Origin: Pseudocercospora fijiensis CIRAD86
Taxonomy: Eukaryota; Ascomycota; Dothideomycetes; Mycosphaerellales; Mycosphaerellaceae
Direction of reading: 5' to 3'
Assembly: GCF_000340215.1 (NCBI RefSeq)
Contig: NW_006921545.1
Coordinates: 126,071 to 190,070, forward strand
Length of the DNA: 64,000 nt
In this document: positions 21,882-31,935 of the stretch, piece after piece
Layout of the letters: the number at the start of each line of letters is the position of its first letter
Position numbering within the stretch: the first letter of the stretch is position 1
Translations under genes and position numbers: made by a program
Notes under the pieces: generated by a model
What the model was told of the DNA's origin: nothing
What the model saw: the letters and a program-made list of their open reading frames with translations, nothing else
The model's database searches: none

Positions 21882-23627
21882 TCAGAGAATCCCATCTTCT
21901 TCTATCATTCTCAAAACATCACCCAATTCTACCAAACTTTCCCAGCATTTGTCTTCGAGCTTGCCGCGATCGTCAAGTACATCACCTTCCACCTTCCAGC
22001 CATCGCTGGGCAGCACCTGCTCTGCAAAGCCAAGGATCGCGGCGGTGCCCTCTGAGCCTGCGGATGGCTGTTCGAATGTGATCCAGTCGTCGGAGTATGC
22101 CACGCCCGCATATGGCTTCACAAATGCGAGCCATTGGTCAAGGCTTGCTATGTACGATTCGATCTCGTGGGACAGGTCCTCCGCCAGCTCGACGTTTGCG
22201 AAGTGCTGAGACTGGATTTGGATGATCTTCCAGGCTGACAGTTGGTTGAGTGACCATTGCGAGTACCAGCGTGCGAGGAAAAGTGCATGCTCCGCATCGC
22301 GGCCAGTGTTCTCCAAATTCCAGTGAAAGCGTTCGATGAGGTTTTGCTCAATTGGATACATGGTCTTGATGGCGGAAAGAATCCGAGCAATAGCGAAGCT
22401 TTTTTGCTGGTCTGGCGACATTCCCAGAATAGAGGACGAGAGCTTGCCGATTGCAGCAGCGACGAGATCGGCGACAGAATCTGGAAGCCAGCTCATGTCG
22501 GAGGTGCTGTCCAGTACAGCAGAGATTGCGGCGCCTACATCCTGCGTCAAGGCCCCAAGCTGCTTCTTGTACTCTTCCGAGAGCCTCCAGGAATCGGCAA
22601 AGTTCATGAAAGGTGCGTTGGTGAGAAGTCTCTCTACAGCGACCGTATTGGTTATGAAGCCCATAAGCAATGTTGAAGAGGCCTCGTCAGCTACGGGGAG
22701 AGCGTCGTGGATGCGTTGGGCATATGACAGGTTCGCTATGCTGGTCGGAGGGTGATAGAAGCCGGGTGACTCGCGCGCAAAGTACTCATACGATGATGAC
22801 ACGCGCATCGAAGCACATGTCTTCAGCAGCGACAGAGGAGTTTCGACAGGGCGCCAAACGTGCGGAAGCTGGACTGCTGAAAGGCAAGCGAACGGCGAAG
22901 CACCCCAAACGTACATTGAGAGGATGAAGACTATCCAGACCAGGATCGCTGGAGTGCTGTTCGCGGCTTCTTCGGCGCGGGTTCTTGGCATGGGCGCACG
23001 TTTCATGCTGTTGGATGTAGTTGGAGCTTTCGCATTGTGCTCAGGCTCGGGCACGATGCCGGCATTGTCGATTATGATAGTCCTCGCCTTCCTCGCCGGC
23101 GCCTGCACCGGAACCAGCTTCTCCTTTGTCTTGAACGTTTGCGCTTTCGCCCGTGAAGCAGTGCCTTGCATGGTCTCGGCGGAAGTGGCAAGGGCGTTCG
23201 CGTTATGCTTGGACTTGCGCGCAACATCATGATGCTCGATCTTTGTAGCCATCTCCTTCATAGCAGAGAGTCGCGCAGACATGGTAGTGCCCTCGTCCTC
23301 CTCATCCTCATTCTCAGCCCGTGCGGTTGGTGTGGTTGGAGGTGTGAGCGGACGCACATAGTCATGGTCGGCAGCGTAGGTGTCGGCAGCGTATGGAGGG
23401 TGCTTAGGTACATTCTCATCCGGCCCCCAGAGCCACGGACGCCTCGAAATGGTCAGGTCGGTAAAGGCATCGAGATCGAGCGTTGCTGGCGGCGAGCAGG
23501 AAGACCGGCGGGAAGGGGAGGGAGATGTGGATAGTCCTGGTTCTCGGATTGAAGATCCGAACCCGAACTCCGACTCCGACGCTGACTCCTCGCGTCTCCT
23601 CCGAGCCTGCGCCTTTGCCTTGTTCAT
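21882..23627 (-). CDS. Predicted single-pass membrane protein, 581 aa
   Basis: The frame opens upstream at 23633 with GTG, but the first ATG is at 23627 and is taken as the start. Residues 1-225 are polar and low-complexity (RRRREESASESE near the start, Ser/Pro runs, acidic ENEDEEDEG near 107), probably cytosolic. One clear hydrophobic segment, about residues 226-243 (AILVWIVFILSMYVWG), is the only membrane helix. The C-terminal 330 residues are mostly helical-looking with many tryptophans (FHWNLENT, WYSQWSLNQLSAWKI), and no cysteine pattern or catalytic motif is evident. The architecture parallels the 568-aa protein at 43853-45559, though I see no convincing alignment between them. The next gene at 24096 is divergent, leaving a shared upstream region of about 470 bp. 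Family not recognised; single exon assumed. Confidence 0.8.
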   Translation of the reverse strand: MNKAKAQARRRREESASESEFGFGSSIREPGLSTSPSPSRRSSCSPPATLDLDAFTDLTISRRPWLWGPDENVPKHPPYAADTYAADHDYVRPLTPPTTPTARAENEDEEDEGTTMSARLSAMKEMATKIEHHDVARKSKHNANALATSAETMQGTASRAKAQTFKTKEKLVPVQAPARKARTIIIDNAGIVPEPEHNAKAPTTSNSMKRAPMPRTRAEEAANSTPAILVWIVFILSMYVWGASPFACLSAVQLPHVWRPVETPLSLLKTCASMRVSSSYEYFARESPGFYHPPTSIANLSYAQRIHDALPVADEASSTLLMGFITNTVAVERLLTNAPFMNFADSWRLSEEYKKQLGALTQDVGAAISAVLDSTSDMSWLPDSVADLVAAAIGKLSSSILGMSPDQQKSFAIARILSAIKTMYPIEQNLIERFHWNLENTGRDAEHALFLARWYSQWSLNQLSAWKIIQIQSQHFANVELAEDLSHEIESYIASLDQWLAFVKPYAGVAYSDDWITFEQPSAGSEGTAAILGFAEQVLPSDGWKVEGDVLDDRGKLEDKCWESLVELGDVLRMIEEDGIL

Positions 23628-23764
23628 CTTCACTCATACAACAACAACCGGCCTGCCAACCACAAAGATCAGTCTCCAGTACGCAGACGTGGTGTGTATG
23701 GGCCTTGCCAAGATAGTAAGATGATTGTCGGCAGCAACGCTTTGTCTGTGGACGGACAACGAAT

Positions 23765-23895
23765 ATATCATGCAACTTTCATCGCCCATCGATCAACTCT
23801 TGTCGCCCATCGCCCACCCATGGACTTGTATCGCACATCGTCCACCGATGAGCTTGTACCGCCCATCGTCTCTCGACGAACTTGGGTCGCCAATT
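23765..23895. repeat. Tandem repeat of about 28 bases in the divergent intergenic region
   Basis: Four to five imperfect units begin cgcccatcg (cgcccatcgatcaactcttgt, cgcccatcgcccaccc, cgcacatcgtccaccg, cgcccatcgtctctcg). They lie between the divergent genes at 21882-23627 and 24096-25106 and could affect expression of either; that is inference. Confidence 0.65.
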
Positions 23896-24095
23896 GATGA
23901 GCTTTCGCGATTGCATTGTGTGCCTACATAAGTATGAATTCCCTCTCACCATGAATCTCCCTTTCGCCGCTACGCATCATTTCGCCTCACACTGTCCTTC
24001 TATCCCAACCACTTCTCCACCAAGCAACCTCCATCACAACTTGACCAAGCGGCATCGAGACCATCACATTGGCACCTTACGACCTCCGTACGAGA

Positions 24096-25106
24096 ATGGC
24101 CTCTCCCTTGGCCGATCCATCACAACTTCCATTCATTCTCGGCCGGCTCCAAGCAGCGCAGATCCCTTCAGCCCATCACATCGAGCCCGAGACTCTCGCA
24201 TCCCTATATGCCGAATATGGTCGCAAAACCAATCATCAAAACTTGCAAGCCAGCATGACCGAGTTCTGGAAACTGCTCAAGGACAATGGCCCTGCACACC
24301 ACATCACCGGCGTCGTACATCGCATGGGTCTTCCCGCTTACATCGAGGACGCCATCTATCGGTATGAGAAAGATTATGAGAAGGACTGGTCGTCTTCGTC
24401 CTCCTCTTCAGGAACATCGTCATCATCAGATAGATTTGGGAGGTGTTCTTCTAGGTCATCTTGCGAGAACAGCCCTGGAAAGAACGCGCACGCAGGCCCA
24501 GGAACAGGTCAGAACGACGCCGAACATTTATTTGCCCAACTCAATGAGCTGTACATAGAGAACGAGTCGCTCAAAACCCAACTCCGGAATCTGGAATCCA
24601 GGAATAAAGCCCTCCACAAGCAAGATATCAAACAGACTCGAACTCTGGCATCGTTGACCGAGAAACGAAACGCCGACAAGCATACCATCACAACGTTGCG
24701 ATCTGCACTTGATGGCAAGAAGAAGGCGCTGGAAGTCGGAGCTACGAAGCTGGACAAGCGGGATCGAGAGGTCTTAAGTTTGAGAGAAGAATTGGCGATA
24801 GTCAAAAGAGAAGGGAGGGAAAAGCAAAAGCAAAAGAAACTGGAGCAGGAGCAGGAGGCATCACTCAAGCAAGATCCATATCGCACAGCAGAACGAGCTC
24901 AAAGAAAGCTAGATCGCCGCGCCCGGAAGGCCTGTAGCTACAAAATCCTCGGAACCATGGGCGATCGCATCATCGATGCCATCCAGGAAGCTCGCCACAT
25001 GGACTTTGCGGAAGCTGTGAGAGGTTTGGAGGGTGCGATAGAGGCTGTTGTTCAAGGCGTGGTGGAGGCCTCAGGGAAGATAGGCGCCATCGAGGGACGG
25101 AAGTGA
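24096..25106 (+). CDS. Coiled-coil protein, 336 aa, function unknown
   Basis: The open frame extends upstream to a TTG, but the first ATG is at 24096. Residues 1-95 look globular and helical (FILGRLQAAQIPSAHHIEPE). Residues 98-122 are an acidic-to-serine run with about ten serines. Residues 141-276 show strong coiled-coil character: heptad-like leucines with Glu/Lys/Arg (LNELYIENESLKTQLRNLES, then KREGREKQKQKKLEQEQE). The last 60 residues return to a helical domain (MGDRIIDAIQEARHMDFAEA). There is no signal peptide or membrane helix. An upstream ATG at 23954 (ctcaccATGaat) in another frame could act as an uORF or reflect a longer leader. Convergent with the gene at 25193-25781. Family not recognised. 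Confidence 0.8.
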   Translation: MASPLADPSQLPFILGRLQAAQIPSAHHIEPETLASLYAEYGRKTNHQNLQASMTEFWKLLKDNGPAHHITGVVHRMGLPAYIEDAIYRYEKDYEKDWSSSSSSSGTSSSSDRFGRCSSRSSCENSPGKNAHAGPGTGQNDAEHLFAQLNELYIENESLKTQLRNLESRNKALHKQDIKQTRTLASLTEKRNADKHTITTLRSALDGKKKALEVGATKLDKRDREVLSLREELAIVKREGREKQKQKKLEQEQEASLKQDPYRTAERAQRKLDRRARKACSYKILGTMGDRIIDAIQEARHMDFAEAVRGLEGAIEAVVQGVVEASGKIGAIEGRK

Positions 25107-25192
25107 GTGCTTCGGATCAAATGGGAGCGGAAGATAGTCTTGGATAACCAGGATGATCGTGTCGAATGCCTGCCTTGGACCAGAATAGTCAG

Positions 25193-25781
25193 TCACATCT
25201 GACATGCGATGGTCAGCTACAAAGATAGGAAAACATTTCAAATGCTAGGATTCGTACTCACTGGTGATGAATTTTGTCTGACTCCAATGTGTGGTGATAA
25301 ATTCTGGTTGACTCCAATGTGCCGCCCATGAAAGTCGAGAAGTTCATCTCCGTAGCTATTTGGATGTGTTAGTCAGCGACTTGCAGGTGGGGGCGGAAAC
25401 TCACGAAATCCAGCTCCCAACAGCTGCCACGACACCCACCCACCCAAGACAAGCCAGCGCATACCATGACCAAACCCACACCAGCACCACAGCCACAACG
25501 ATGATTCCCGAGACGCCGATGCCCACGCCAAAAGCAGCAGCCATCAAGCGCAGAAGCGTCGCATCTCGGCCGCTGTTCGATTTCGATTTCGCTTTGGCCA
25601 CGGCCGCGCACCACTCATCGTATCTCTGACTGATCTTCTGCACCATGTACATCCACCATGCGCCCACCGCGATTCCGATCACCAAGACGATGGCCAAGAG
25701 CACGAGAGGCCTGTCCTTGATGAGGCAGTAGATGGCGCTGGAGAGGACACCCACGATGAGGATGTTGCGAAATGCGCGCAT
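25193..25781 (-). CDS. Small multi-pass membrane protein, about 158 aa, three exons
   Basis: Proposed join on the minus strand: 25781-25405, 25355-25262, 25198-25193. Intron 1 (25356-25404, 49 bp) has GTGAGT, a GCTGACTAAC branch motif and ATAG. Intron 2 (25199-25261, 63 bp) has GTGAGT, GCTGACC and TCAG. Both resemble fungal introns. The start is at 25781 because membrane helices begin at once; an in-frame ATG at 25889 would add 36 residues. Hydrophobic segments are at about 5-21, 26-45, 79-104 and 107-122, with a Lys/Ser-rich loop at 62-73. Exon 2 encodes a short soluble tail with two copies of a HIGVxQN motif. If intron 2 is not spliced, the protein ends a few codons later instead. Family unknown. 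Confidence 0.6.
25261..25321. repeat. Two-copy 30-base minisatellite inside exon 2
   Basis: Units of about 30 bases, tggtgatgaattttgtctgactccaatgtg and a close variant, lie in tandem. On the minus strand they encode the repeated HIGV.QN.SP motif at the C-terminus of the membrane protein. Confidence 0.75.
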
Positions 25782-26395
25782 TGTGCAGGAGTCTTGATGG
25801 TGTGGAGAGAGCGCCCAGACAGGGCTTGCAACGAGCTGAATGGATTGGACAAGTGAGAGTGTAGGTTGGAGGTGAGCATGGCCATATCTCATGAGTTTCG
25901 AGAAGGCTCGTTTGCATGTGCATGCATGCTCGCACGCAGCTATCCGCTCACTCCCCATCGGCCGCCGCCCACCGTCCATCACCCATCACCCGCCGCCCGC
26001 ATGGTCTTCAGGCTGTCTTTGGGGATGACCTGAATGGGCGCAGGCCAAAACTTCTCTCTGCCACGAGTGAGCGCAAATCGGTTTCACTCTAAACCCCGGT
26101 CGGTGCAATTTTCTGGTAGGCAGAACATGTTTCTGAGGTAGGAGATGTATCGGTCGCTAGGCGTGAGACGTCGGCGCTTTCTTTCTTCTTGTCTCACCTG
26201 GTCTCTTCTGACCCCGACTTGTCTCAACGTGCTTGGAGCCTTCCATACAAAAGCAACGTCCTCTTCCTTTTCCCACGCCATGTCATGATCTTCATACCTA
26301 CACACATCTTCAGCTTTGTTGACACTCTCTTCGTGCTAGAGTCTCTACTTCACGCCAAACAACAACAACACTTTCCACTCTGCATCTTCGACAAA

Positions 26396-27025
26396 ATGCC
26401 CAACTCCTTCGCAGACCTGTTCGAGCATTCCAACATGTTCCCCGACCCACTGATGGACAACGTCTCACGAGCAAGCTTCCTCGATCACATGTGGACCTTT
26501 CATCTCATCGACCAGGCCTACCAAAAGTACAGCAACCGCCCAGATGCTTCTTCCAGCTTCAGCTTCCCCCAACTTGCCCAGATCACAGCATACATCGACC
26601 TCAAGCAGAAGATCCCCAAGGGGACGAACGACTGGGCAGACCAGCTTCGCCGCCGCTTTCCAAGACCCACCGTCAAGCTGGATCTCGCCCAACAACATCA
26701 CCAAAAGCGCCTTGCTCAAACTCAAGATGCCACCCTGCGAAAAAAGAGCTCTGCGGCGATCAAGACCATGTACGAGACCTTTCTCCGAGATTGCTACGAT
26801 TCGGATTTCTCTGTGAGTGCTTGCTTTCAAAATTTCCGCAATGCATGGGAGCTTGGGTTGGCGGAGGAGCAAATGGTCAAGGATTGGCTTGGTGGGAGGC
26901 TTTTTGGGGACCGACTACCTGATCCTGATCCTCAACCGTCTTCCACGGGACTTCGAAGGAAGTCGTATTCTGACTTTTCTTGGGATCTTCCTCCGTGGTC
27001 ACGGACTTCGGCGAGAAGGACGTAA
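26396..27025 (+). CDS. Hypothetical protein, 209 aa
   Basis: The open frame extends to a TTG at 26189, but the likely start is ATG 26396 in a good fungal context (gacaaaATGccc); an earlier in-frame ATG at 26285 would add 37 residues including a hydrophobic stretch. The product is soluble-looking and helical, aromatic-rich near the N-terminus (FADLFEHSNMFPDP, FLDHMWTFHLIDQAYQKY), with a basic, Gln-rich middle (about 97-125) and a Ser/Pro/Arg tail. No known domain is visible. It lies between the membrane protein at 25193-25781 (divergent) and the repeat protein at 27918. Confidence 0.7.
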   Translation: MPNSFADLFEHSNMFPDPLMDNVSRASFLDHMWTFHLIDQAYQKYSNRPDASSSFSFPQLAQITAYIDLKQKIPKGTNDWADQLRRRFPRPTVKLDLAQQHHQKRLAQTQDATLRKKSSAAIKTMYETFLRDCYDSDFSVSACFQNFRNAWELGLAEEQMVKDWLGGRLFGDRLPDPDPQPSSTGLRRKSYSDFSWDLPPWSRTSARRT

Positions 27026-27471
27026 TTCTTCCAATCAATCACGATTTGTTACATTTTTGTTTTCCCTTTCTTTCCCCGTGAGAGTGCAATCGAGAGAGGC
27101 TCAGAACTGAAGACGGAGATTGTAGGCGAACACATAATTTCGGAGACGGGTCCGTCGGTGATTCCTGAGGATTTCCGCCAAGACAGGGTCGAACTTCCAA
27201 ACACCTCATGCACGCAGTCTGCCACCGACCTGCCTACTTTACATGAGAAAAGTCGAGCCTCGCGCAGAAAGACAGCGTTGCGATCAATTCTGCTGCTGAA
27301 ATCGCCTCTACATCTACCGAGGCAAAGAAGTCCAGTGTTCACACCAGCCTTTCAGGGCACGAATGAATTTACGGACCTGCATGCGGGATCAAAGGACTCA
27401 CGAGTTCACCCAGAGCGCAGCCCATCCCACTCGCATTTGTCGATAAAGTCATGCTTACTATGCGAAGTGAG

Positions 27472-27740
27472 GACTTCTTCGGATGCCCGAACGTATCAAC
27501 CTGAAGCACGACTTCTCATTGAGGACTTCTTCGGATACCCACATCATACGAACGTGTCGGAGCACCGACCTGCAGCACGAAGTATCATTGAGGTCGATCA
27601 TGACCACTGATCGGCCAGCGACGAGCTTCACTGCAGCTGATCGCATTCAAGTCGAAGTTTCAACTATGGCGACGACTTATTCGGATGCCTACATCATGCG
27701 AATGCGTCGGACGTACCGACCTGCAGCACCCAATATCGTC
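27472..27740. repeat. Diverged direct repeats upstream of the repeat-protein gene
   Basis: Three related segments start at about 27472, 27523 and 27674. They share gacttcttcggatgcc, acatcatacgaacg and cgacctgcagcac; the last two are about 150 bases apart. A short palindrome-like stretch (gtcgctcgtcggcgagcgat) follows at about 27751-27770. 27026-27917 otherwise holds no gene that I can support. Confidence 0.6.
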
Positions 27741-27833
27741 TAAAGTCGACACTAGTCGCTCGTCGGCGAGCGATCAAGCTTACTGTAGCCAAAAGCATTC
27801 AAGTCGAACTATGGCCATCACTCATTCATGGCC

Positions 27834-27840
27834 TATAAAT
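27834..27840 (+). promoter_or_regulatory. TATA box of the 532-aa repeat-protein gene
   Basis: TATAAAT lies 78 bases upstream of the ATG at 27918 and is followed by a pyrimidine-rich stretch (ccttctccgtttccatccctctacttc), typical of a filamentous fungal core promoter. Placement is by eye. Confidence 0.55.
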
Positions 27841-27917
27841 CCTTCTCCGTTTCCATCCCTCTACTTCAGTTGCTATCCTGAGACAGAATCACAACACCAG
27901 TTAGCCGAGAGCCCACC

Positions 27918-29516
27918 ATGCATCGATACCAGGTAGCACTGATCTACACCAAGGCATTCGGCTTCAGCGATGGCAACAACTGCATCTTCAAGCCCCAGTT
28001 CAAGATCCGAGGATCTGCAACAGAGGCCAATGATGTGTGTCAACGCAAGCAAAGCAAGCACAACACAGGCAACGCCAGAGCATGGCAGCAAGTCGAGGAC
28101 AGTTGCTGGGCCATCTATCTCGCTACGCAAAGTGGAGACGTAAAAGACATTCAGCAGAAGATCCTCAAGCTTGCCACGCTCCTCGCTTGTGGCGTTCACA
28201 AGAAGGCGACTCAGAGAGTCAAGCGAGACATGGAATATCACATTGGCGACGTCTTGGTCCCACGCGTGATGGAAGCAACTCGAGCCCTGACCGCCGCCTC
28301 TGACTCCGGACCTGGCACTGCTCCTCTTCCAGTACAGCCTTCCGGCCTTGAGGATCAACCAGCTGTCGGTGATAGGGACTGGCAGATGTTTGGAGTTGCA
28401 GTTTCTCGCGAGGAAATTGATCCAATTGAAGTGTCATCCAACGAGCCCGCAGTCAATTTCGGTGCTGAAGCAGCCTCGATGGACCAGGAGGAGTTACCAC
28501 TAGCCGATTTAATCAATAATATCGACTGGCAGGCGTTCGAGGCTGCAATGGCTCGCAATGAAATTGATTGGATTGAGCCGGCCCACGATGTGCCGGCCCC
28601 CGAGGGACGCAATACTGATTCTGGAGGAGCCTCGATGGACCAGGACGAGTTGCCATTGCCTGTCCACATCAGTGAAGAGGACTGGCAGAGGTTTGAGGCT
28701 GCAGTTGCTGGCATGAACAATGACCCGCTTAAGGCAGCCTCCGATGCTCCAGTGGGTGATGGAGTCAATGATGGCTTTGGTGAAGCCTCGATGTCCAAGG
28801 AGATGCCACTGGCTGATCTCATCAGTGATGAGGACTGGGAGATGTTTGAGGCTGCAGTTGCTGGCATGAACAATGATCCGGTTAAGGCAGCCTCCGACGC
28901 TCCAGTGGGCGATGGAGTCAATGATGGCGCTGATGAAGCCTCGATGTCCAAGGAGATGCCACTGGCTGATCTCATCAGTGATGAGGACTGGGAGATGTTT
29001 GAGGCTGCAGTTGCTAGCATGGAGAATGATTCGGTTCAAGTGGCATCTAGCGTGCCGGCAGTCAATGGAGTTGACACTGGTGTCGGAGGAGCCTCAATGC
29101 CCCAGAACGAGCTGCCAGTGCCTGATCTTATCAGTGACCAGGACTCGCTGATGTTTGAAGGCGCAGTGGCTCAAAAGGAGAATGATCCGGTGGAAGCGGC
29201 GTCCAGCGTGCCGGCAGGCAATGGACCTGACACTGGTGTTGGAGGAGCCTCGATACACAACGTCGAGTGGCCACAGGACGATTCAATTTGGTGTAAGCCT
29301 GACGACTTCGGAGATCCCGGTTCGTGGGACATGCCATTTTCAGTCGATCCCAACTGGTTCAAGGATCCCAGCGACCCTGAGTGGGCCGGCCATTTCATCT
29401 TAGACGGTTCCTACACGGATCCCGGTCAATATGTTGATCCTGCCTTGCTGACATCTTCGTCGACTGAGATGCCGAAGACTCAGTCGCCAGCATCGTCTCC
29501 AGAGGACAACAACTGA
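27918..29516 (+). CDS. Acidic protein with six tandem 49-52 residue repeats, 532 aa
   Basis: The ATG has a near-ideal context (gcccaccATGc) behind a TATA box. Residues 1-120 form a basic, cysteine-containing N-terminal domain (NCIFKPQFKIRGSATEANDV, LKLATLLACGVHKKATQRVK). It weakly recalls an N-terminal domain common in uncharacterised fungal proteins that ends in an LxxLCxxHH-like segment; that is a guess. From about residue 152 to 457 come six units, each with DW..FE.AVA, an acidic linker, EASM and LPLADLIS; the tryptophan or its equivalent recurs every 147-156 bases (28378, 28525, 28681, 28834, 28987, 29143). Units 3 and 4 are nearly identical in DNA. The last unit loses the DW tryptophan (DSLMF). 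The C-terminus (460-532) is acidic and Pro/Trp-rich. No signal peptide or membrane helix. The repeats could be linear binding motifs. Intact single exon. Confidence 0.88.
   Translation: MHRYQVALIYTKAFGFSDGNNCIFKPQFKIRGSATEANDVCQRKQSKHNTGNARAWQQVEDSCWAIYLATQSGDVKDIQQKILKLATLLACGVHKKATQRVKRDMEYHIGDVLVPRVMEATRALTAASDSGPGTAPLPVQPSGLEDQPAVGDRDWQMFGVAVSREEIDPIEVSSNEPAVNFGAEAASMDQEELPLADLINNIDWQAFEAAMARNEIDWIEPAHDVPAPEGRNTDSGGASMDQDELPLPVHISEEDWQRFEAAVAGMNNDPLKAASDAPVGDGVNDGFGEASMSKEMPLADLISDEDWEMFEAAVAGMNNDPVKAASDAPVGDGVNDGADEASMSKEMPLADLISDEDWEMFEAAVASMENDSVQVASSVPAVNGVDTGVGGASMPQNELPVPDLISDQDSLMFEGAVAQKENDPVEAASSVPAGNGPDTGVGGASIHNVEWPQDDSIWCKPDDFGDPGSWDMPFSVDPNWFKDPSDPEWAGHFILDGSYTDPGQYVDPALLTSSSTEMPKTQSPASSPEDNN
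28378..29298 (+). repeat. Coding tandem repeat, six units of about 153 bases
   Basis: Spacings of the actgg/actcg landmark are 147, 156, 153, 153 and 156 bases, all multiples of three. Identity is highest between units 3 and 4 (28681-28833 and 28834-28986), pointing to a recent duplication or conversion. The array keeps CA/TG and shows no RIP. Confidence 0.85.
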
Positions 29517-29637
29517 AGAAGGAAACCGAAACCACCACTACTCTACCAACACTTATACGAATTACAGGCGCACCGTCTTACGATTTTGTCACGACACAAG
29601 AGACAGCATTCTTCACGAGCATCAAAAGCTGCGAAAG

Positions 29638-29820
29638 CGATACAAATTGGGCCTTTGTATAAGCAAATGCCGGATCATGTACTAAATATATATTATAAAC
29701 GAAACGATACTATAACTCTAGCAAATGCGATATGAATTGAGCCTTTACGTAAGCAAATGCTAGATAATATATATATTGAATATATATTAGAAATAAAACT
29801 ATACTATAACTCTATAGATA
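29638..29820. repeat. Tandem duplication straddling the edge of the RIP block
   Basis: A segment from gcgatacaaattgggcctttgt to atactataactcta (29638-29727) repeats as 29728-29820. The second copy has TA where the first has CA or TG at several sites (tgccgg to tgctag). 29517-29637 is the 3' flank of the repeat-protein gene and contains no gene. Confidence 0.65.
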
Positions 29821-29829
29821 ATATCTCTC

Positions 29830-31935
29830 TCCTCTTCTATTCTCGTAGCGTTACTTACTTAAGACTTGCTATAGAATCTAACTATACTAGGTAGGTAGAG
29901 CTGTAACTTCTCTCTTTAACGTAACTTTAACTCCTAATTAAGTACCTATTTAGCGAGACAGATAAAGAAAGAAAAAACAAAAGCTTTATAGCTCGCTTTA
30001 TTTATTTTAAGACGCTAGGAGATTCTCGTATAAGAATAAGTAAGCTATTACCCTAGACTACTTATACTTCTCCTTCTCCTTCTCTATAAAGTTCTCGAGT
30101 AACTACTTCGTCTTTTAACGACTACTGTTACTCGAAAATACTCGTATATTAGGCTTAGGCGTAATCCTAAGTTATCTACTATAGCGGTCGATCCTAGCGA
30201 TTAGATATCGTTATTATTATCTAAGACGGAGTAGTCGTTATTCTAGGCTAGTATCTATCTAAGCCTATATTATTAAGATCTATACCTAGGTTTTTAGGAC
30301 TAGGGGACGAGGTATTACTATCGTCCGCGTTCTTATAGGTACTATAGCCGAATTTATTTTGTCTCCTAAGCCTAGTTAGTATAATTATTACAATTTAGAG
30401 GACCTTAAGATTAAGTAAGTAGTTAAGAATATCGACGGCCTTCGTTTTTATATAGAATAGTAGGCTTCTAAGGTCTAGAACGTAGTAGGGATACCGGGAT
30501 TAAAAGACTTCGGAGCTATAATCCTAATCTAATAATAGACTTATAGGCAGTACTTTATATAGATACCGGTAACCGTAAAGGTAGAGGTAGAGGATATAGC
30601 GAGTTTTATAGTAGCGAGCGTAGCCGTAGAGGATATAGCCGTAGTAGTAGTAACTCTAGAGGAGGCGCTCTTAGTAACCGCGGCGCTCTATAGCTAGGCT
30701 CGCCGTAGAAGTATAAAAGTTCGTTTACTACGTTTCTAAGGATACTTTATTTAAGTCTCCGGCGCCCTATCTTAAGACTATATAAGGATATTAGCGATGC
30801 CTACCTTTATATTCTAATATACGTTTTGTTATTATATAGACAATCTACCTTTACGGAATATAGCGGTCCGCGTCCTATATCCGTAGCGGGCTTAGATTAA
30901 AACTATACGGAGCTAGGTAAAATTTCTACTAGTTAGGGCGCGGAATATAGGAATCGCCATTCTTATCTAAGCCGTTTCTATCGTATTTTAGCTATTTATA
31001 TATAGTTTCTTCTCCTAAGAAAGCACTCGTTAAGGAATATAAATTAATATATAATAAATAGTAGTAGTCCTAGATAATATAATTATCTAGGCCTGCCCGG
31101 TAGTACTATTTTAAATTACGGTCTAAATAGTACGTATTCTTATCGTTGCGATACGGAGTAGCCTTCTATATAGCTAAGCGTATTCGGCTCTTAGATTACA
31201 TTCGATTTTCCTTAACTAGGGCTATTATCTAAGGAATAAAAAATAGTAATAAGTATATATAAAGTATTTATCTAGGTTACTACGGTAGGGGATCTTCGAA
31301 TTACGGTCTAGGTATTACGGATTTTTTCTTCGAAAAAAATTTAGGGCACTTTATCTATATATACTTACTTAATCCCGATAGAAACAAATTAGACTAGCAA
31401 TAAAGGGTATTATATAGTTTATACGGGAGTTTATATTATTAGTATAGGGTTTTAGAAAAGTCTACTACGGAATACTTTATATATATAAATACTCTTTATT
31501 ACTAGTCTAAGTAGAGATAGTCCGGCGCCTAGGTCCTAATTAGATAATAGGCTTGTATATAGTGCTTTATACTTCGTAATCTATAAAAGTTTATTCGACT
31601 AAGATTTAATATATTTATCTCGACCTCTAGAGATAAGATTCTCTAGTGCCTTAGTATAGTAATAGTACTTATCCGATAGTAGGCTTATAGATAGCGAGTA
31701 GCTTATACTTTCTAAAGTATAAGAAATATAAAAGTTCCTTCGTTATATTTTTAAGAATACCGGAGTTAAAAGTCTCTAGTATCTTAGCCTAGATCGGATA
31801 ATAGGCCTATAGGAAGTACTCTATACGATCTAAAGTATAAGAAGTATAAAAGTTCCTTTCTTGCGTCTTTAAGAGACTAGAGTTAAACGTCTTAAGCGCC
31901 TTTATTCTAACCCGATAATAGGCTTATAGGGTATA
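29830..31935. repeat. RIP-mutated block with a roughly 120-base satellite
   Basis: CA and TG are almost absent. From about 31530 to 31935 at least three diverged direct units carry ataataggctta and a segment like taaagtataagaagtataaaagttcctt; the clearest pair are 31680-31800 and 31800-31916. Related units occur at about 30530 and, on the far side of the composite element, at 42828-42920. A short hairpin (ttagactagcaataaag at about 31388 against its inverse near 31511) could be a tiny MITE. No coding core was recognised. Confidence 0.55.

Noticed and set aside
23628..23633. GTG, and TTG elsewhere, as start codons of long frames
   Set aside because: Nuclear fungal genes rarely start at GTG or TTG; the first suitable ATG was used for the genes at 23627, 24096, 26396 and 45559.
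31388..31511. 125-base hairpin as a separate MITE
   Set aside because: The inverted arms (ttagactagcaataaag) are real, but no target duplication or second copy was found; mentioned only inside the block description.
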